Origin: an uncultured Collinsella sp.
GTDB taxonomy: Bacteria > Actinomycetota > Coriobacteriia > Coriobacteriales > Coriobacteriaceae
DNA length: 32,231 bases
Assembly: GCA_900542155.1 (NCBI GenBank)
Contig: UQMD01000022.1
Location: 1 to 32,231, forward strand
Direction of reading: 5' to 3'
Below the pieces are notes generated by a model. The model had not been told where the DNA came from. It was given only the letters and a program-made list of their open reading frames with translations, and searched no databases. Numbering within the stretch: position 1 is the first letter of the stretch; each line of letters starts with the position of its first letter. The position numbers and the translations under genes were made by a program. Positions 15,514 through 23,598 of this stretch are shown here, piece after piece.

Positions 15514-17742
15514 TTAAGCCTGGGGCACCTCACCAGTCGCAAGAATCTGCTCGAGTGCGTCCTCATCCAATACAGGCACGCCCAGCTGCTCGGCTTTGGT
15601 GAGCTTGGAGCCCGCTTTGGGGCCGGCGACCAGATAGCTCGTCTTCTTTGACACGCTGCCCGAAACCTTGGCGCCGAGTACCTTGAGCGCCGCACCTGCC
15701 TCGTCGCGCGTGCGGTTGACGAGCGTGCCGGTGAGCACAAAGGTCAGACCCGCGAGCGGCTGTGCGTCGGCGAGCTCGCCGGCCACGCCAGCGTCGGCCG
15801 CGGCTTGCGCGTGCGCGGCGCCCAAGTCGACCTCGAGCGACATGCCCGCCTGGCGCAGGCGCTCCAGCACGGCGAGGTTCTCGGGTACGGCCAGGAACTG
15901 CTTGACGCTTGCCGCAATCTTGGAACCGATGCCCTCGCACTCGGCGATGTCCTCTTCGCTTGCCAAGATGAGCTTGTCAATCGACAGGAATCGTTCGGCG
16001 ATGACCTCGCCCACACTCTTGCCCACGTGGCGGATACCCAGGGCAAACAGTACGCGACCGAGCGGCTGGCTCTTGGACTTGTTGAGCTCGGCGATGATTT
16101 TCTCGGCCGTCTTGAGGCCCACCGGGATGGGGTCGCCCTTCTTGACGCCCTTTTTGCTGTTGGAGCTGGCATACACGCGACCCGTGTCTAGGCCGGCGAT
16201 GTCGTCGACCGTGAGCTGGTAGAAGTCGGCGACATCGTGGATCAGGCCAGCAGCGATCATCTTGTCGACGATCTCGTCGCCCAGGCCGTCCACGTCCATG
16301 CAGCCGCGGCTCACCCAGTGGAGCAGGCGCTCCTTGAGCTGCGCCGGGCAGTCGATGGACACGCAGCGATATGCCACCTCGCCATCCTCGTGGACCACGG
16401 GGCTGCCGCACACGGGACAGACCTCTGGCATGTGCCAGTCGACCGAATCGGCCGGGCGTTTGTCGAGCACCGGCCCCACGACCTCGGGAATCACGTCGCC
16501 CGCCTTGTGCACGATGATGGTATCGCCCTCGCGCACGTTTTTGCGGCGGATCTCGTCGATGTTGTGCAGCGTGGCGCGCGCGATGGTGGAACCGGCGACT
16601 GTCACCGGGTTGAACTCGGCGACCGGCGTGAGTACGCCGGTGCGACCAACCTGGATTCGAATCTCGCGCAGGATGGTCTGCTTTTCCTCGGGCGGGAACT
16701 TAAAGGCAATGGCCCAGCGCGGTGCGCGGGCGGTAAAACCTAGGTCGAGCTGCTGCTGGAAGCTGTCAACCTTTACGACCACGCCGTCGATGTCGTAGTC
16801 CAGGTCGCCGCGGTGCTCGAGCGCCTGGGCACAGAACTCGTGGACCTCGGCCGGCGTGGCGCAACGAGCCACGTTGGGGTTGACGCTAAAGCCGGCGTTG
16901 CGCAGCCAGTCGAGAAATTCGCGCTGGCTGTGGACGTGCAACGGGTCGGTATCGGCAATGGCATAGATAAAGGTGGCCAAGTCGCGACGCGCCGTGACCT
17001 TGGGGTCTTTTTGGCGCAAGGATCCTGCAGCGGCGTTGCGCGGGTTGGCGAAGGGGTCGCGGCCCTCGGCATCGGCCTCTTCATTCAGACGTACAAAGCT
17101 GCCTTTGGGCATATAGACCTCGCCGCGTACCTCAATGGTGCGCTCGCGGTCGGCGCCCATGTGGGCGAGCGCCGGCTCGGACAGGTGCATGGGCACATCC
17201 TTGATGGTACGGACGTTGAGCGATACGTCCTCGCCCGTGGTGCCATCGCCACGTGTGGCCGCGCGCACAAAGGTGCCATTTTGATAGGTAAGCGCCACGC
17301 CCAGACCGTCGATCTTAAGCTCGCAAGTATAGGTGACGCTGCCGGCACCGAGCGCATCCTCGGTGCGTTGGAGCCATGCGTCGAGCTCGTCCAGATCCAT
17401 GGCATCGTCCATGGAATACATGCGCGCCATGTGCGTTACCGGCGTAAACTGCTCGCTCACGTAGCCGCCCACGCGCTGGGTATAGCTGTCGGGCGTCACC
17501 AGGTCAGGATAGGCCGCCTCGATCTCCTGCAGCTCAACGAGCATTTTGTCAAAGGCGGCGTCCGTGATCTCGGGCGCATCGAGCATGTAGTAGCGATAGG
17601 CATGGTAGTCGAGCTCGTGGCGCAGCTCGGCCGCGCGCGTTGCCGCCTGGGCACGGACATCGGTCGGTGCGGTGGCTTCCGCGATCGCGGGCGTTTCGGT
17701 ATCGATGTCCACGCCGTCACCAAACAGGCTCGATTGCTCCAT
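15514..17742 (-). CDS. ligA: NAD-dependent DNA ligase
   Basis: 742 residues, longer than the usual 670 because of about 30 extra N-terminal residues and internal additions. Order: Ia domain (LDYHAYRYYMLDAPEITDAAFDKM), nucleotidyltransferase with Lys143 in ELKIDGLG, OB fold, four-Cys zinc finger (CPVCGSPV...CVSIDCPAQ), helix-hairpin-helix repeats (GLGDEIVDKM..., GIGSKIAASV) and a BRCT domain (LAGLTFVLTGTLVNRTRDEA onwards). The adenine-contact segment reads RMYSMDDAM instead of the common PMLSLDNAF, a mild deviation; the Ser is kept. Seals nicks in replication and repair. ATG at 17742 has AAGGAG seven bases upstream. Ends at the bidirectional terminator. Confidence 0.97.
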   Translation of the reverse strand: MEQSSLFGDGVDIDTETPAIAEATAPTDVRAQAATRAAELRHELDYHAYRYYMLDAPEITDAAFDKMLVELQEIEAAYPDLVTPDSYTQRVGGYVSEQFTPVTHMARMYSMDDAMDLDELDAWLQRTEDALGAGSVTYTCELKIDGLGVALTYQNGTFVRAATRGDGTTGEDVSLNVRTIKDVPMHLSEPALAHMGADRERTIEVRGEVYMPKGSFVRLNEEADAEGRDPFANPRNAAAGSLRQKDPKVTARRDLATFIYAIADTDPLHVHSQREFLDWLRNAGFSVNPNVARCATPAEVHEFCAQALEHRGDLDYDIDGVVVKVDSFQQQLDLGFTARAPRWAIAFKFPPEEKQTILREIRIQVGRTGVLTPVAEFNPVTVAGSTIARATLHNIDEIRRKNVREGDTIIVHKAGDVIPEVVGPVLDKRPADSVDWHMPEVCPVCGSPVVHEDGEVAYRCVSIDCPAQLKERLLHWVSRGCMDVDGLGDEIVDKMIAAGLIHDVADFYQLTVDDIAGLDTGRVYASSNSKKGVKKGDPIPVGLKTAEKIIAELNKSKSQPLGRVLFALGIRHVGKSVGEVIAERFLSIDKLILASEEDIAECEGIGSKIAASVKQFLAVPENLAVLERLRQAGMSLEVDLGAAHAQAAADAGVAGELADAQPLAGLTFVLTGTLVNRTRDEAGAALKVLGAKVSGSVSKKTSYLVAGPKAGSKLTKAEQLGVPVLDEDALEQILATGEVPQA

Positions 17743-17890
17743 AGCGGCACTCCTTCGCTCGATTTCAAACGGATACTAGAGTACCACCGGTCGCAATGAG
17801 GCCGAATAGCGGTCTCGAACCGCACCGAATCGGCAGCCGCCAGACTGGGGTGGGTCGCGCGATTAAACCATGCTCTTATCAGCTCTAAAT

Positions 17891-17953
17891 GATCCGTTTT
17901 CCTCCGTCCCCAACGGATCAATGGGACTGTCCCACGTTGATGGGACAGCCCCC
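17891..17953. repeat. Cluster of family B hairpins (GTCCC core)
   Basis: Between htrA and ligA. First hairpin: arms GATCCGTT (17891-17898) and AACGGATC (17912-17919) with GTCCCC before the right arm. Then the palindrome TGGGACTGTCCCA (17922-17934) flanked by CAA/TTG, and a further TGGGACAGCCCC (17941-17952). The remainder of this 238-base gap holds no gene that I can support. Confidence 0.7.
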
Positions 17954-17980
17954 TGGCCTCGATATGTGCGAAACGGCTCG

Positions 17981-19441
17981 TTAGTAGCCCTGGCCGTGGC
18001 CTTGCCCCTGGCCTTGCTGGCCGAGCAGCTCCTCCAGGTACTGGCGCAGCTGCTCGTCGGTAATACCGCCGTTGCCGGTATCGGTCGCGCTGTCGTCCTG
18101 CTGCTGGTTCTGCAGCTCCTCGTCGGAGCCCAGCTCGACAGTGACCTTCTTCTCTTCCTTGCCGCGCATGAGCGTGATCTCGACCTTCTCGCCCACCTCG
18201 TGGCTGCGCAGTGCGATGATCAGGCCATCGGCGCTCGTGATCTCGTCGTCGCCCAGCTTGGTGATGACATCGCCCTCCTGAATGCCGGCCTTGGCAGCAG
18301 GACCATCCTCAACGACGCTCGCCACATACGCGCCGCTATCGGTGCTCAGCTTGTTGGTGCGGGCGTTGAGCGCGTTGACGCTCGAAAGCGTAGCGCCCAT
18401 GTACGGATGCACCGGCGTCTTGCCGTCGATAATCTGGTCGGCAATGTTCTTGGCATAGTTGACCGGAATGGCAAAGCCCACGCCCGAGCTGGAGCCCGAG
18501 TAGCTCTCGATGAGCGAGTTGATACCCACAAGCTCGCCGTTATCGTTAACGAGCGCGCCGCCGGAGTTGCCCGGGTTGATGGCGGCATCGGTCTGGATCA
18601 TGTTGGCATAGATGGTGTTACCGTTGGCAGAGCTCATGGCCGTGGAGCGATAGAGCGCCGAGACGATACCCGTGGAGACAGACTGCTCGTTGCCGAACGG
18701 CGAGCCAATCGCCATGACCCACTCGCCCACGTTGAGCTTGGAGGAATCACCGATCTCAATCGGCGTGAGCTTGGAGGCGTCTGCGTCCTTGAGCTTGATG
18801 ACGGCCAGGTCGCTCGAAGCGTCGTTGCCCACGAACTCGGCCTCGTAGGTGGTGCCGTCATCCATGGTCACCACGTACTGGTCATAGCCATCGACCACGT
18901 GGTTGTTAGTGAGGATGTGGCCCTCGGTATCGAGCACCACGCCCGAGCCGACGCTGCCCGAGCTGTCCGACTCGTCGGCAGACTGCGAAAGCGAGCCATT
19001 CTGGCTGCCGCTCGAAGTGGCGGTAATGGAAACCACGGAGGGCAACGCCTTGGCAGAAACGGCCTCGGCCAGCGTGGTGTCCTCGGAATCAATCGTAATC
19101 TTTTGCGTCGATGAACCCGAAGCACCCGCCGTCACGGCATTCTTTCCGCCGCCAATGTTGAGCGTGCCACTCATAATGAGCGCAATGACCAGCAGGGCGC
19201 CGCAGGCACAGCCGGCGAGTGCCGTAATAAAGATCGGCAGCTTTTTGGTCTTAGTCTTGACCACTGTGTGCTTGTTTACAACCTGCTGGCTGCCCAGCGG
19301 CTTTCCGGTCTGCGTGTCGTAGGCCTGCACGTAGGGAATGTTGCTGTCGGCAGGCGTCGACTCTACCTGCACACGCGGCTGCTGTTGGGTCTCGCCGGCG
19401 TTGCCCGCATCCTGGGGACGCTGGGAATCGTTCTCGCTCAT
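17981..19441 (-). CDS. HtrA/DegP-like membrane-anchored serine protease with PDZ domain
   Basis: 486 residues. A Gln/Pro-rich cytoplasmic N-terminus (1-65), one membrane segment (about 68-92), a Ser/Thr-rich linker, then a trypsin-like domain with triad His181 (TNNHVVDG), Asp211 (SDLAVIKL) and Ser293 (GNSGGAL), and a PDZ domain at about 365-450 (GAYVASVVEDGPAAKAGIQEGDVIT). The tail is low-complexity Gln/Gly/His (GQQGQGQGHGQGY). Degrades or refolds damaged proteins at the outer face of the membrane. ATG at 19441 is preferred over one 13 codons upstream because AAAGGA precedes it and the upstream frame overlaps a hairpin. Single gene; the 5' leader contains the hairpin at 19471-19494. Confidence 0.94.
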   Translation of the reverse strand: MSENDSQRPQDAGNAGETQQQPRVQVESTPADSNIPYVQAYDTQTGKPLGSQQVVNKHTVVKTKTKKLPIFITALAGCACGALLVIALIMSGTLNIGGGKNAVTAGASGSSTQKITIDSEDTTLAEAVSAKALPSVVSITATSSGSQNGSLSQSADESDSSGSVGSGVVLDTEGHILTNNHVVDGYDQYVVTMDDGTTYEAEFVGNDASSDLAVIKLKDADASKLTPIEIGDSSKLNVGEWVMAIGSPFGNEQSVSTGIVSALYRSTAMSSANGNTIYANMIQTDAAINPGNSGGALVNDNGELVGINSLIESYSGSSSGVGFAIPVNYAKNIADQIIDGKTPVHPYMGATLSSVNALNARTNKLSTDSGAYVASVVEDGPAAKAGIQEGDVITKLGDDEITSADGLIIALRSHEVGEKVEITLMRGKEEKKVTVELGSDEELQNQQQDDSATDTGNGGITDEQLRQYLEELLGQQGQGQGHGQGY

Positions 19442-19470
19442 AGCTGCGATCCTTTCGTCAAATAACCAAA

Positions 19471-19494
19471 GGCCCGCCAAACATGTGGCGGGCC
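19471..19494 (-). terminator. GC-rich hairpin before htrA, terminator or leader element
   Basis: Perfect 8-base stem GGCCCGCC (19471-19478) / GGCGGGCC (19487-19494), followed on the minus strand by TTTGGTTATTT. It lies only 29 bases before the htrA start codon. It may end transcription from the upstream two-gene unit or act as an attenuator in the htrA leader. The 119 bases between it and 19614 hold nothing else I recognise. Confidence 0.55.
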
Positions 19495-19613
19495 ATCATT
19501 GTTCACGTTGAGTTGTACCCCAAGCTGGGCAGTCCCGAGCACTAGATGCCAAGATTTCAGCTTTGCTTAAGTAATGACATGCTTATAGGCCAATTCGTTT
19601 TATGCCGTCATGT

Positions 19614-20198
19614 CTATTCGATATAACAGTCGATAGCAAAGCTATATGTTGAATCGTTAATGAAGTCCGTAATCGTCGCGCCCATGCCTGATCCGCACGT
19701 CCACTTATCTTTCTCCGCGTCGTATGGCGTTGGCTCCCACCCCGTTTCATATGATGCTTCGCTTTCCGTGAAGTTATTCATCACGTATTTATCCTTCTGC
19801 ATGAGCGCGTACCAAGCGTTTGCATACATCACAAGCGGATCGATTTGGACTATCGAGTACTTTCCGGAACGAATCTCAATTTCTGTTTTATCGTTATAAT
19901 AAGCGACTGTGAGCTCAATCTTGGCAAGCAGCGGCAACGTTTCGTCTGATTCCCTCTGGATTGTTATGACATCACCGGCCATAGCGTCGGCAGACACAGT
20001 TTTGCTCTCTGGCGTGAAAATAGTCTCTCTGCTTCTTGTTCGCGTTTTTTCATTGCCATTTTCATCTCTGACCACCGTGTCGACCACGAGCGTCAATCGC
20101 TTCTGAGCGTCCGGCAACTCCACGGCTTCTGCCATCCCGGCTCGCATCAAAATAGGAGCCCCCGCCATCAGACCTAAGAACTGCTTTCTATCAATCAT
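19614..20198 (-). CDS. Exported protein of unknown function
   Basis: 194 residues, family not recognised. The N-terminus MIDRKQFLGLMAGAPILMRAGMAEA looks like a signal peptide, with RKQFL reminiscent of a Tat motif and AEA as a cleavage site; no lipobox Cys. The mature part is acidic and polar with alternating beta-strand-like segments (KRLTLVVDTVV, KIELTVAYYNDKTEIEIR) and two Cys near the end (WTCGSG, IDCYIE) that could pair. ATG at 20198 is three bases after the stop of the preceding gene, so the two are co-transcribed. Base composition is more AT-rich than the flanking housekeeping genes, suggesting an accessory segment. Confidence 0.6.
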   Translation of the reverse strand: MIDRKQFLGLMAGAPILMRAGMAEAVELPDAQKRLTLVVDTVVRDENGNEKTRTRSRETIFTPESKTVSADAMAGDVITIQRESDETLPLLAKIELTVAYYNDKTEIEIRSGKYSIVQIDPLVMYANAWYALMQKDKYVMNNFTESEASYETGWEPTPYDAEKDKWTCGSGMGATITDFINDSTYSFAIDCYIE

Positions 20199-20201
20199 TC
20201 T

Positions 20202-20564
20202 TCATTCCCCTGGTCTGCTTGATTTGGCTTTCTCGGCTGAATGGGGATATAGAACAGTCCCGTCAAGTTCCTTATCTTCCACAAAAACTAGAATCCATTT
20301 TTCACCTGCCTTCAACCCTGCAACATATCCGGAACTTGACTTGCGGCGCATATCGATCTTTTTATGGCAACCACTTGGCATCAACGCCTCAAATTGCCCG
20401 TTATGAACATCCGATAGAGTGCGAACTTCGATCGCAACAACCGTGTCGTTTTCTCCCCCATTAGTCGCCCCTAGCAGGGACAAACTCACTGCAGCGACCA
20501 AGGCAAGGAAAAGAACCAATAGGGGTATTGCCCTTCGAATGAACTTGTCGCCGTTCACGAGCAC
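20202..20564 (-). CDS. Small membrane-anchored or exported protein, unknown function
   Basis: About 120 residues, not recognised. A short Lys/Arg-containing N-terminus (NGDKFIRR) precedes one hydrophobic segment (AIPLLVLFLALVAAVSLSLLG), then about 80 polar residues expected outside the cell. The start is uncertain: I chose GTG at 20564 because AAGGGG lies five bases upstream, while TTG at 20579 is also open. Three bases separate its stop from the next exported protein gene, implying a two-gene unit. GC is lower than in neighbours. Confidence 0.5.
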   Translation of the reverse strand: MLVNGDKFIRRAIPLLVLFLALVAAVSLSLLGATNGGENDTVVAIEVRTLSDVHNGQFEALMPSGCHKKIDMRRKSSSGYVAGLKAGEKWILVFVEDKELDGTVLYPHSAEKAKSSRPGE

Positions 20565-20641
20565 AATCACCCCTTGCAATATGTTCCGTCGTGAGCCGTG
20601 TAAATTGATACGTCATATGGAAGAAACTGCAGCCGGTTTGT

Positions 20642-20888
20642 CTATCCATTCCAAACCACAAGCAGGTACTTCTTGGCATTTGAGTATGTGTTATACATTG
20701 CCACATAGCCCACAACTGCCATTGCGTGCCCGCTGCCATTTGACCGGAGCCCCCCCCCGGAGAAAACATTGCCGAAACGCGCATGCGTAGGTTTTCGCCT
20801 CTTTGATAACTTTCGCCTGCGTTGGCGTTATCATTCCCGAAATCGTTTTGCTCGCATCAACAACGTAATCCCATTTATACAAATCCAT
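20642..20888 (-). pseudogene. Frameshifted papain/C39-like fragment with nine-G run
   Basis: A frame starting at ATG 20888 (MDLYKWDYVVDASKTISGMI...) runs into nine G (20750-20758 as C on the plus strand). Just beyond, a different frame encodes GSGHAMAVVGYVAMYNTYSN and then KKYLLVVWNG before TAG at 20642. The GHA-x-x-VVGY pattern is that of the catalytic-His region of papain-like and C39-like peptidases. Eight G would join both parts into one 81-residue product. There is no good ribosome binding site and a stop lies three codons upstream of the ATG, so it is most likely a decayed remnant; phase variation or a sequencing error at the run cannot be excluded. Confidence 0.5.
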
Positions 20889-20991
20889 GGCAAGTAACTA
20901 AATGTTATTCGCCAGATAGTGCTATACGCTTGATATTGTTTTTACTGACGCACTTTCAGTCGGTAAAAGGTATGATTCTTGCCACAAGCGA

Positions 20992-21021
20992 GAAAAGGGC
21001 ACCGAAAAACTCCGGTGCCCT
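20992..21021 (-). terminator. Rho-independent terminator of glnA-glnR unit
   Basis: Stem AGGGCACCG (20996-21004) / CGGTGCCCT (21013-21021), followed on the minus strand by TTTTCTC. Lies 20 bases past the glnR-like stop. Confidence 0.88.
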
Positions 21022-21041
21022 GTATCGTCTTCTGGTTATCC

Positions 21042-21704
21042 CTAGTCCTTAAACAGATAGCCCACGCCGCGGACGGTGGTGATGTGCGCCGCGATCTGCG
21101 GGCCCACCTTGGAGCGGATGCGTCGGATATGCACGTCGACGGTGCGCGTACCGCCGCAGTACTCAAAGCCCCACACGCGGTGCAGCAGTACCTCGCGGCT
21201 GTAGGCGCGGTTGGGATGCGTCGCCAAAAAACTCAGCAGCGAGTACTCCATCAGCGTCAGGTCAATGGGCTCGCTATCGAGTGTCACCTGGTAGGTGGCC
21301 AGGTTGATCTCAAGGTTATCGATGTTGAGCACATCATCGGAGGCGACGGGCTCCTCCTCGCCCATCAGACGCTGTGCACGAGCCTTGAGCTCGTTGGGCG
21401 TCGCCGTGGGACATACAAAGTCGGCATGCGCATGATTCGGCAGGCGCAGGGTGCCGAGCGCCTCGTCGTCGACGATCACCAGCATGGGAACACCGCCGCG
21501 ATCGTCGAGCCACTTGGCAATCTGATCGATGCGGTCGCTGCGGATGCCATCGGAATCGAGGATCAGCAGGTCAAAGTCGTGCGCCGCAGTTGGCGAATCG
21601 GGGGTGGCCAGACTCACCTCGACACCCAGGGTGGTCGTCAAGCTGCGGGCAAACTCGTGGAAGCGCGTCGTGCGCGCCATGAACAGGGCACTCTTTTCGG
21701 ACAT
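21042..21704 (-). CDS. glnR: GlnR-like orphan OmpR-family response regulator
   Basis: 220 residues. The N-terminal half (about 1-115) has receiver-like alternation with LLILDSDG at the place of the phospho-Asp, but lacks the usual acidic pair at the start, as in actinobacterial GlnR. The C-terminal half is an OmpR winged helix: MEYSLLSFLATHPNRAYSRE, then VWGFEYCGGTRTVDVHIRR, and TVRGVGYLF. The stretch WGFEYCGGTRTVDVH is close to that remembered from Streptomyces GlnR. It follows the glnA homologue by 50 bases, and a GlnR-like box precedes that gene, supporting a role in nitrogen control (inference). ATG at 21704 has GGAGG five bases upstream; more upstream starts would overlap glnA. Confidence 0.75.
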   Translation of the reverse strand: MSEKSALFMARTTRFHEFARSLTTTLGVEVSLATPDSPTAAHDFDLLILDSDGIRSDRIDQIAKWLDDRGGVPMLVIVDDEALGTLRLPNHAHADFVCPTATPNELKARAQRLMGEEEPVASDDVLNIDNLEINLATYQVTLDSEPIDLTLMEYSLLSFLATHPNRAYSREVLLHRVWGFEYCGGTRTVDVHIRRIRSKVGPQIAAHITTVRGVGYLFKD

Positions 21705-21754
21705 ATCGGCCTCCAAAGAAATGAGCTCAATCGTACTGGGACAAGCCAGCGCGA

Positions 21755-23092
21755 TTAGGAGTTCGCCAGGTAGTGCTTGATCTCCCATTCGGTGATCGTG
21801 GACTCAAACTTATGCCACTCGTCGCGCTTCTTTTTGAGGAAGAAGCTATGGATGTGCTCGCCGAGGGCATCCTTCATAAACTGCGAGTCCTCAAAGACGT
21901 CGAGTGCCTCTTTAAGCGAGCGCGGCAGCGGCGTATAACCGGCCTCGAGCATCTGGCGGTCGTTGAGCTTGAGCGTCTCGGCCGTGGCCTCGGGCGGGAG
22001 CTCCAGCTTGCGCTCGATGCCGTCGAGACCAGCAGCCAGCGTGACGGCGTTGACCAGATACGGGTTGGCCATGGGATCGGGGCTACGAAGCTCAATGCGC
22101 GTGGACAGCTGCTTGCCGGGCTTGTAGACCGGGATGCGAACCATGCTTGCGCGGTTGCGCAGGCCCCACGTGGCGTACTGCGGCACGGAGTCGCCGCCCG
22201 TGGTGATGCGCTTGTACGAGTTGACCGTGGGATTGGTGATGGCGCTGATCTCGCGCGCGTGCGCCAAGATACCGGCCATGTAGTGCTTGGCGACGTCGGA
22301 GAGATGGTACCTCTCGTCGGCCTCGCCCCAAAAGACGTTGTTGCCGTCGTGGTCGAACAGCGACTGATGCAAAAACATGGCGCTGCCGTCCTCGCCCGCC
22401 AGCGGCTTGGGCATAAAGGAGGCGTGACAACCGCTCTCGTAGGCCTGCTGTTTAATGATGAGCTTGGCCGTGGTAATGGCGTCGGACATGCTCAGGGCCT
22501 CGGCGTGGCGCAGGCTCATGCCGTGCTGCGAGCGACCGGCGGCGTGGAAGGTGTACTCCACGGGCACGGACATCTTCTCGAGCGTAAGGACCGTGTTGCG
22601 GCGCAGGTCGCGCGCGGCGTCGCTCACCGAAAGATCGAAGTAGCCCACGTTGTCGAGCGGCTCGGGCGTGCGCTCGTCGGGGAAATAGTAGTACTCCAGC
22701 TCGGCACCAACGTTGAGCAGGTAGCCGGCCTTCTCGGCCTTATGGAACATGCGGCGCAGCGCAGCGCGCGGGTCGCCGGCGAAGGGCTCGCGATCGGGAG
22801 TGCACACGTCGCAGAACACACGGGCGACGCCGTTGTGGCTCGGACGCCACGGCAAAATCTGGAAGGTCGAGGCATCAGGGAACGCCAGCATGTCGGCTTC
22901 CTCGGGCGTGGCAAAACCCTCGATGGCCGAGCCGTCAAAGCCAATGCCCTCCTCAAATGCGACCTCGAGGTCCTCGGGGCTAATGGCAAAGTTTTTGAGG
23001 CGGCCGAGAATGTCGACAAACCACAGACGCACAAAGCGGATGTCACGCTGCTCTACGGAGCGGAGTACGTAATCGATGTTCTGCTGGTTCAT
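21755..23092 (-). CDS. glnA: Glutamine synthetase homologue (GlnA2-like) with altered metal site
   Basis: 445 residues, full-length type I glutamine synthetase fold and close in pattern to mycobacterial GlnA2 (RDIRFVRLWFVDILG, FEEGIGFDGSAIEGF, SFMPKPL, RIELRSPDPMANPYL). Metal ligands Glu131 and Glu133 (AELEYYY) and Glu334 remain. Three others are changed: the Glu of HHE is Ala184, the Glu of GQ(H/Q)EID is Gly191 (SQHGMS), and the first His of MHxH is Phe240 (AMFLHQSL). The enzyme would normally join ammonia to glutamate using ATP; with these changes it may be inactive, use another substrate, or serve as a sensor. ATG at 23092 has AAAGGGGAG four bases upstream. First gene of a unit with the GlnR-like regulator. 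Confidence 0.88.
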   Translation of the reverse strand: MNQQNIDYVLRSVEQRDIRFVRLWFVDILGRLKNFAISPEDLEVAFEEGIGFDGSAIEGFATPEEADMLAFPDASTFQILPWRPSHNGVARVFCDVCTPDREPFAGDPRAALRRMFHKAEKAGYLLNVGAELEYYYFPDERTPEPLDNVGYFDLSVSDAARDLRRNTVLTLEKMSVPVEYTFHAAGRSQHGMSLRHAEALSMSDAITTAKLIIKQQAYESGCHASFMPKPLAGEDGSAMFLHQSLFDHDGNNVFWGEADERYHLSDVAKHYMAGILAHAREISAITNPTVNSYKRITTGGDSVPQYATWGLRNRASMVRIPVYKPGKQLSTRIELRSPDPMANPYLVNAVTLAAGLDGIERKLELPPEATAETLKLNDRQMLEAGYTPLPRSLKEALDVFEDSQFMKDALGEHIHSFFLKKKRDEWHKFESTITEWEIKHYLANS

Positions 23093-23157
23093 GTCGCTCC
23101 CCTTTCTTTCGGGCGGGTTTCGACTGGTCTATACCGCAGATACTATCGCAGAAAAAT

Positions 23158-23173
23158 GTTTCCGCAGGGTTAA
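23158..23173 (-). promoter_or_regulatory. GlnR-like box upstream of glnA homologue
   Basis: TTAACCCTGCGGAAAC on the minus strand matches the actinobacterial GlnR box pattern gTnAC-N6-GaAAC (TTAAC, six bases, GAAAC). It lies about 65 bases before the start codon and upstream of a possible -10 (TATAGA, with TTTTTC 17 bases earlier as a poor -35), the position expected for an activator site. Confidence 0.55.
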
Positions 23174-23226
23174 AGCGTATCAAGCGCTCAAAAAACGTGC
23201 GCGAGCAGGCGGTCACGAACGAATGG

Positions 23227-23598
23227 CTAGCGTTCAGATTCGGAAACAATTTGCCTACACGCTCGTTCCAGCGCTGGGAACTCCATCGTCACCGCATCCC
23301 AAACAACCGATCGGTCGACATTGCCGTAATCATGCGCGAGGTAATTTCTCATGCCGATAATTCCACGCCACTCAATTTCGGGATGAAGCCGCTGCGAGCG
23401 TTCCGACAACTTGCCCGCTTCTTCCGTCACCCTAAGCGCGCACATCAAAAGGGAGTCCGCCAACGCCCTCGTCCGCACGTCATTCGCATGCAGAAACTGG
23501 TCCTCGGTGATATCAAAAGCCTTGATGCGCTCGTTCGTTTCAGAGATGGCGTCCAAGACCTCTTGGGCGCGGAGGCCGTCTGACTTACGCGCGATCAT
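23227..23598 (-). CDS. hepT: HepT-like HEPN ribonuclease toxin
   Basis: 123 residues, all-helical HEPN (DUF86) fold. The toxin motif R-x4-H-x-Y is present as Arg84-His89-Tyr91 in RNYLAHDYG, after IIGM as usual. HepT toxins cut RNA; the cognate MntA antitoxin inactivates them by adenylylating the motif Tyr. The ATG at 23598 overlaps the 3' end of the mntA-like gene by 14 bases, so the pair is translated as a unit with the antitoxin first. Identity of the pair is supported by both genes' motifs. Confidence 0.9.
   Translation of the reverse strand: MIARKSDGLRAQEVLDAISETNERIKAFDITEDQFLHANDVRTRALADSLLMCALRVTEEAGKLSERSQRLHPEIEWRGIIGMRNYLAHDYGNVDRSVVWDAVTMEFPALERACRQIVSESER

Noticed and set aside
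16640..16665. TTCGAATC motif resembling a tRNA T-loop
   Set aside because: Lies inside ligA coding sequence with no cloverleaf pairing around it.
20461..20784. 107-codon minus-strand frame over the nine-G region
   Set aside because: It overlaps the exported-protein gene and reads a third frame through the papain-like motif; no domain and no ribosome binding site.
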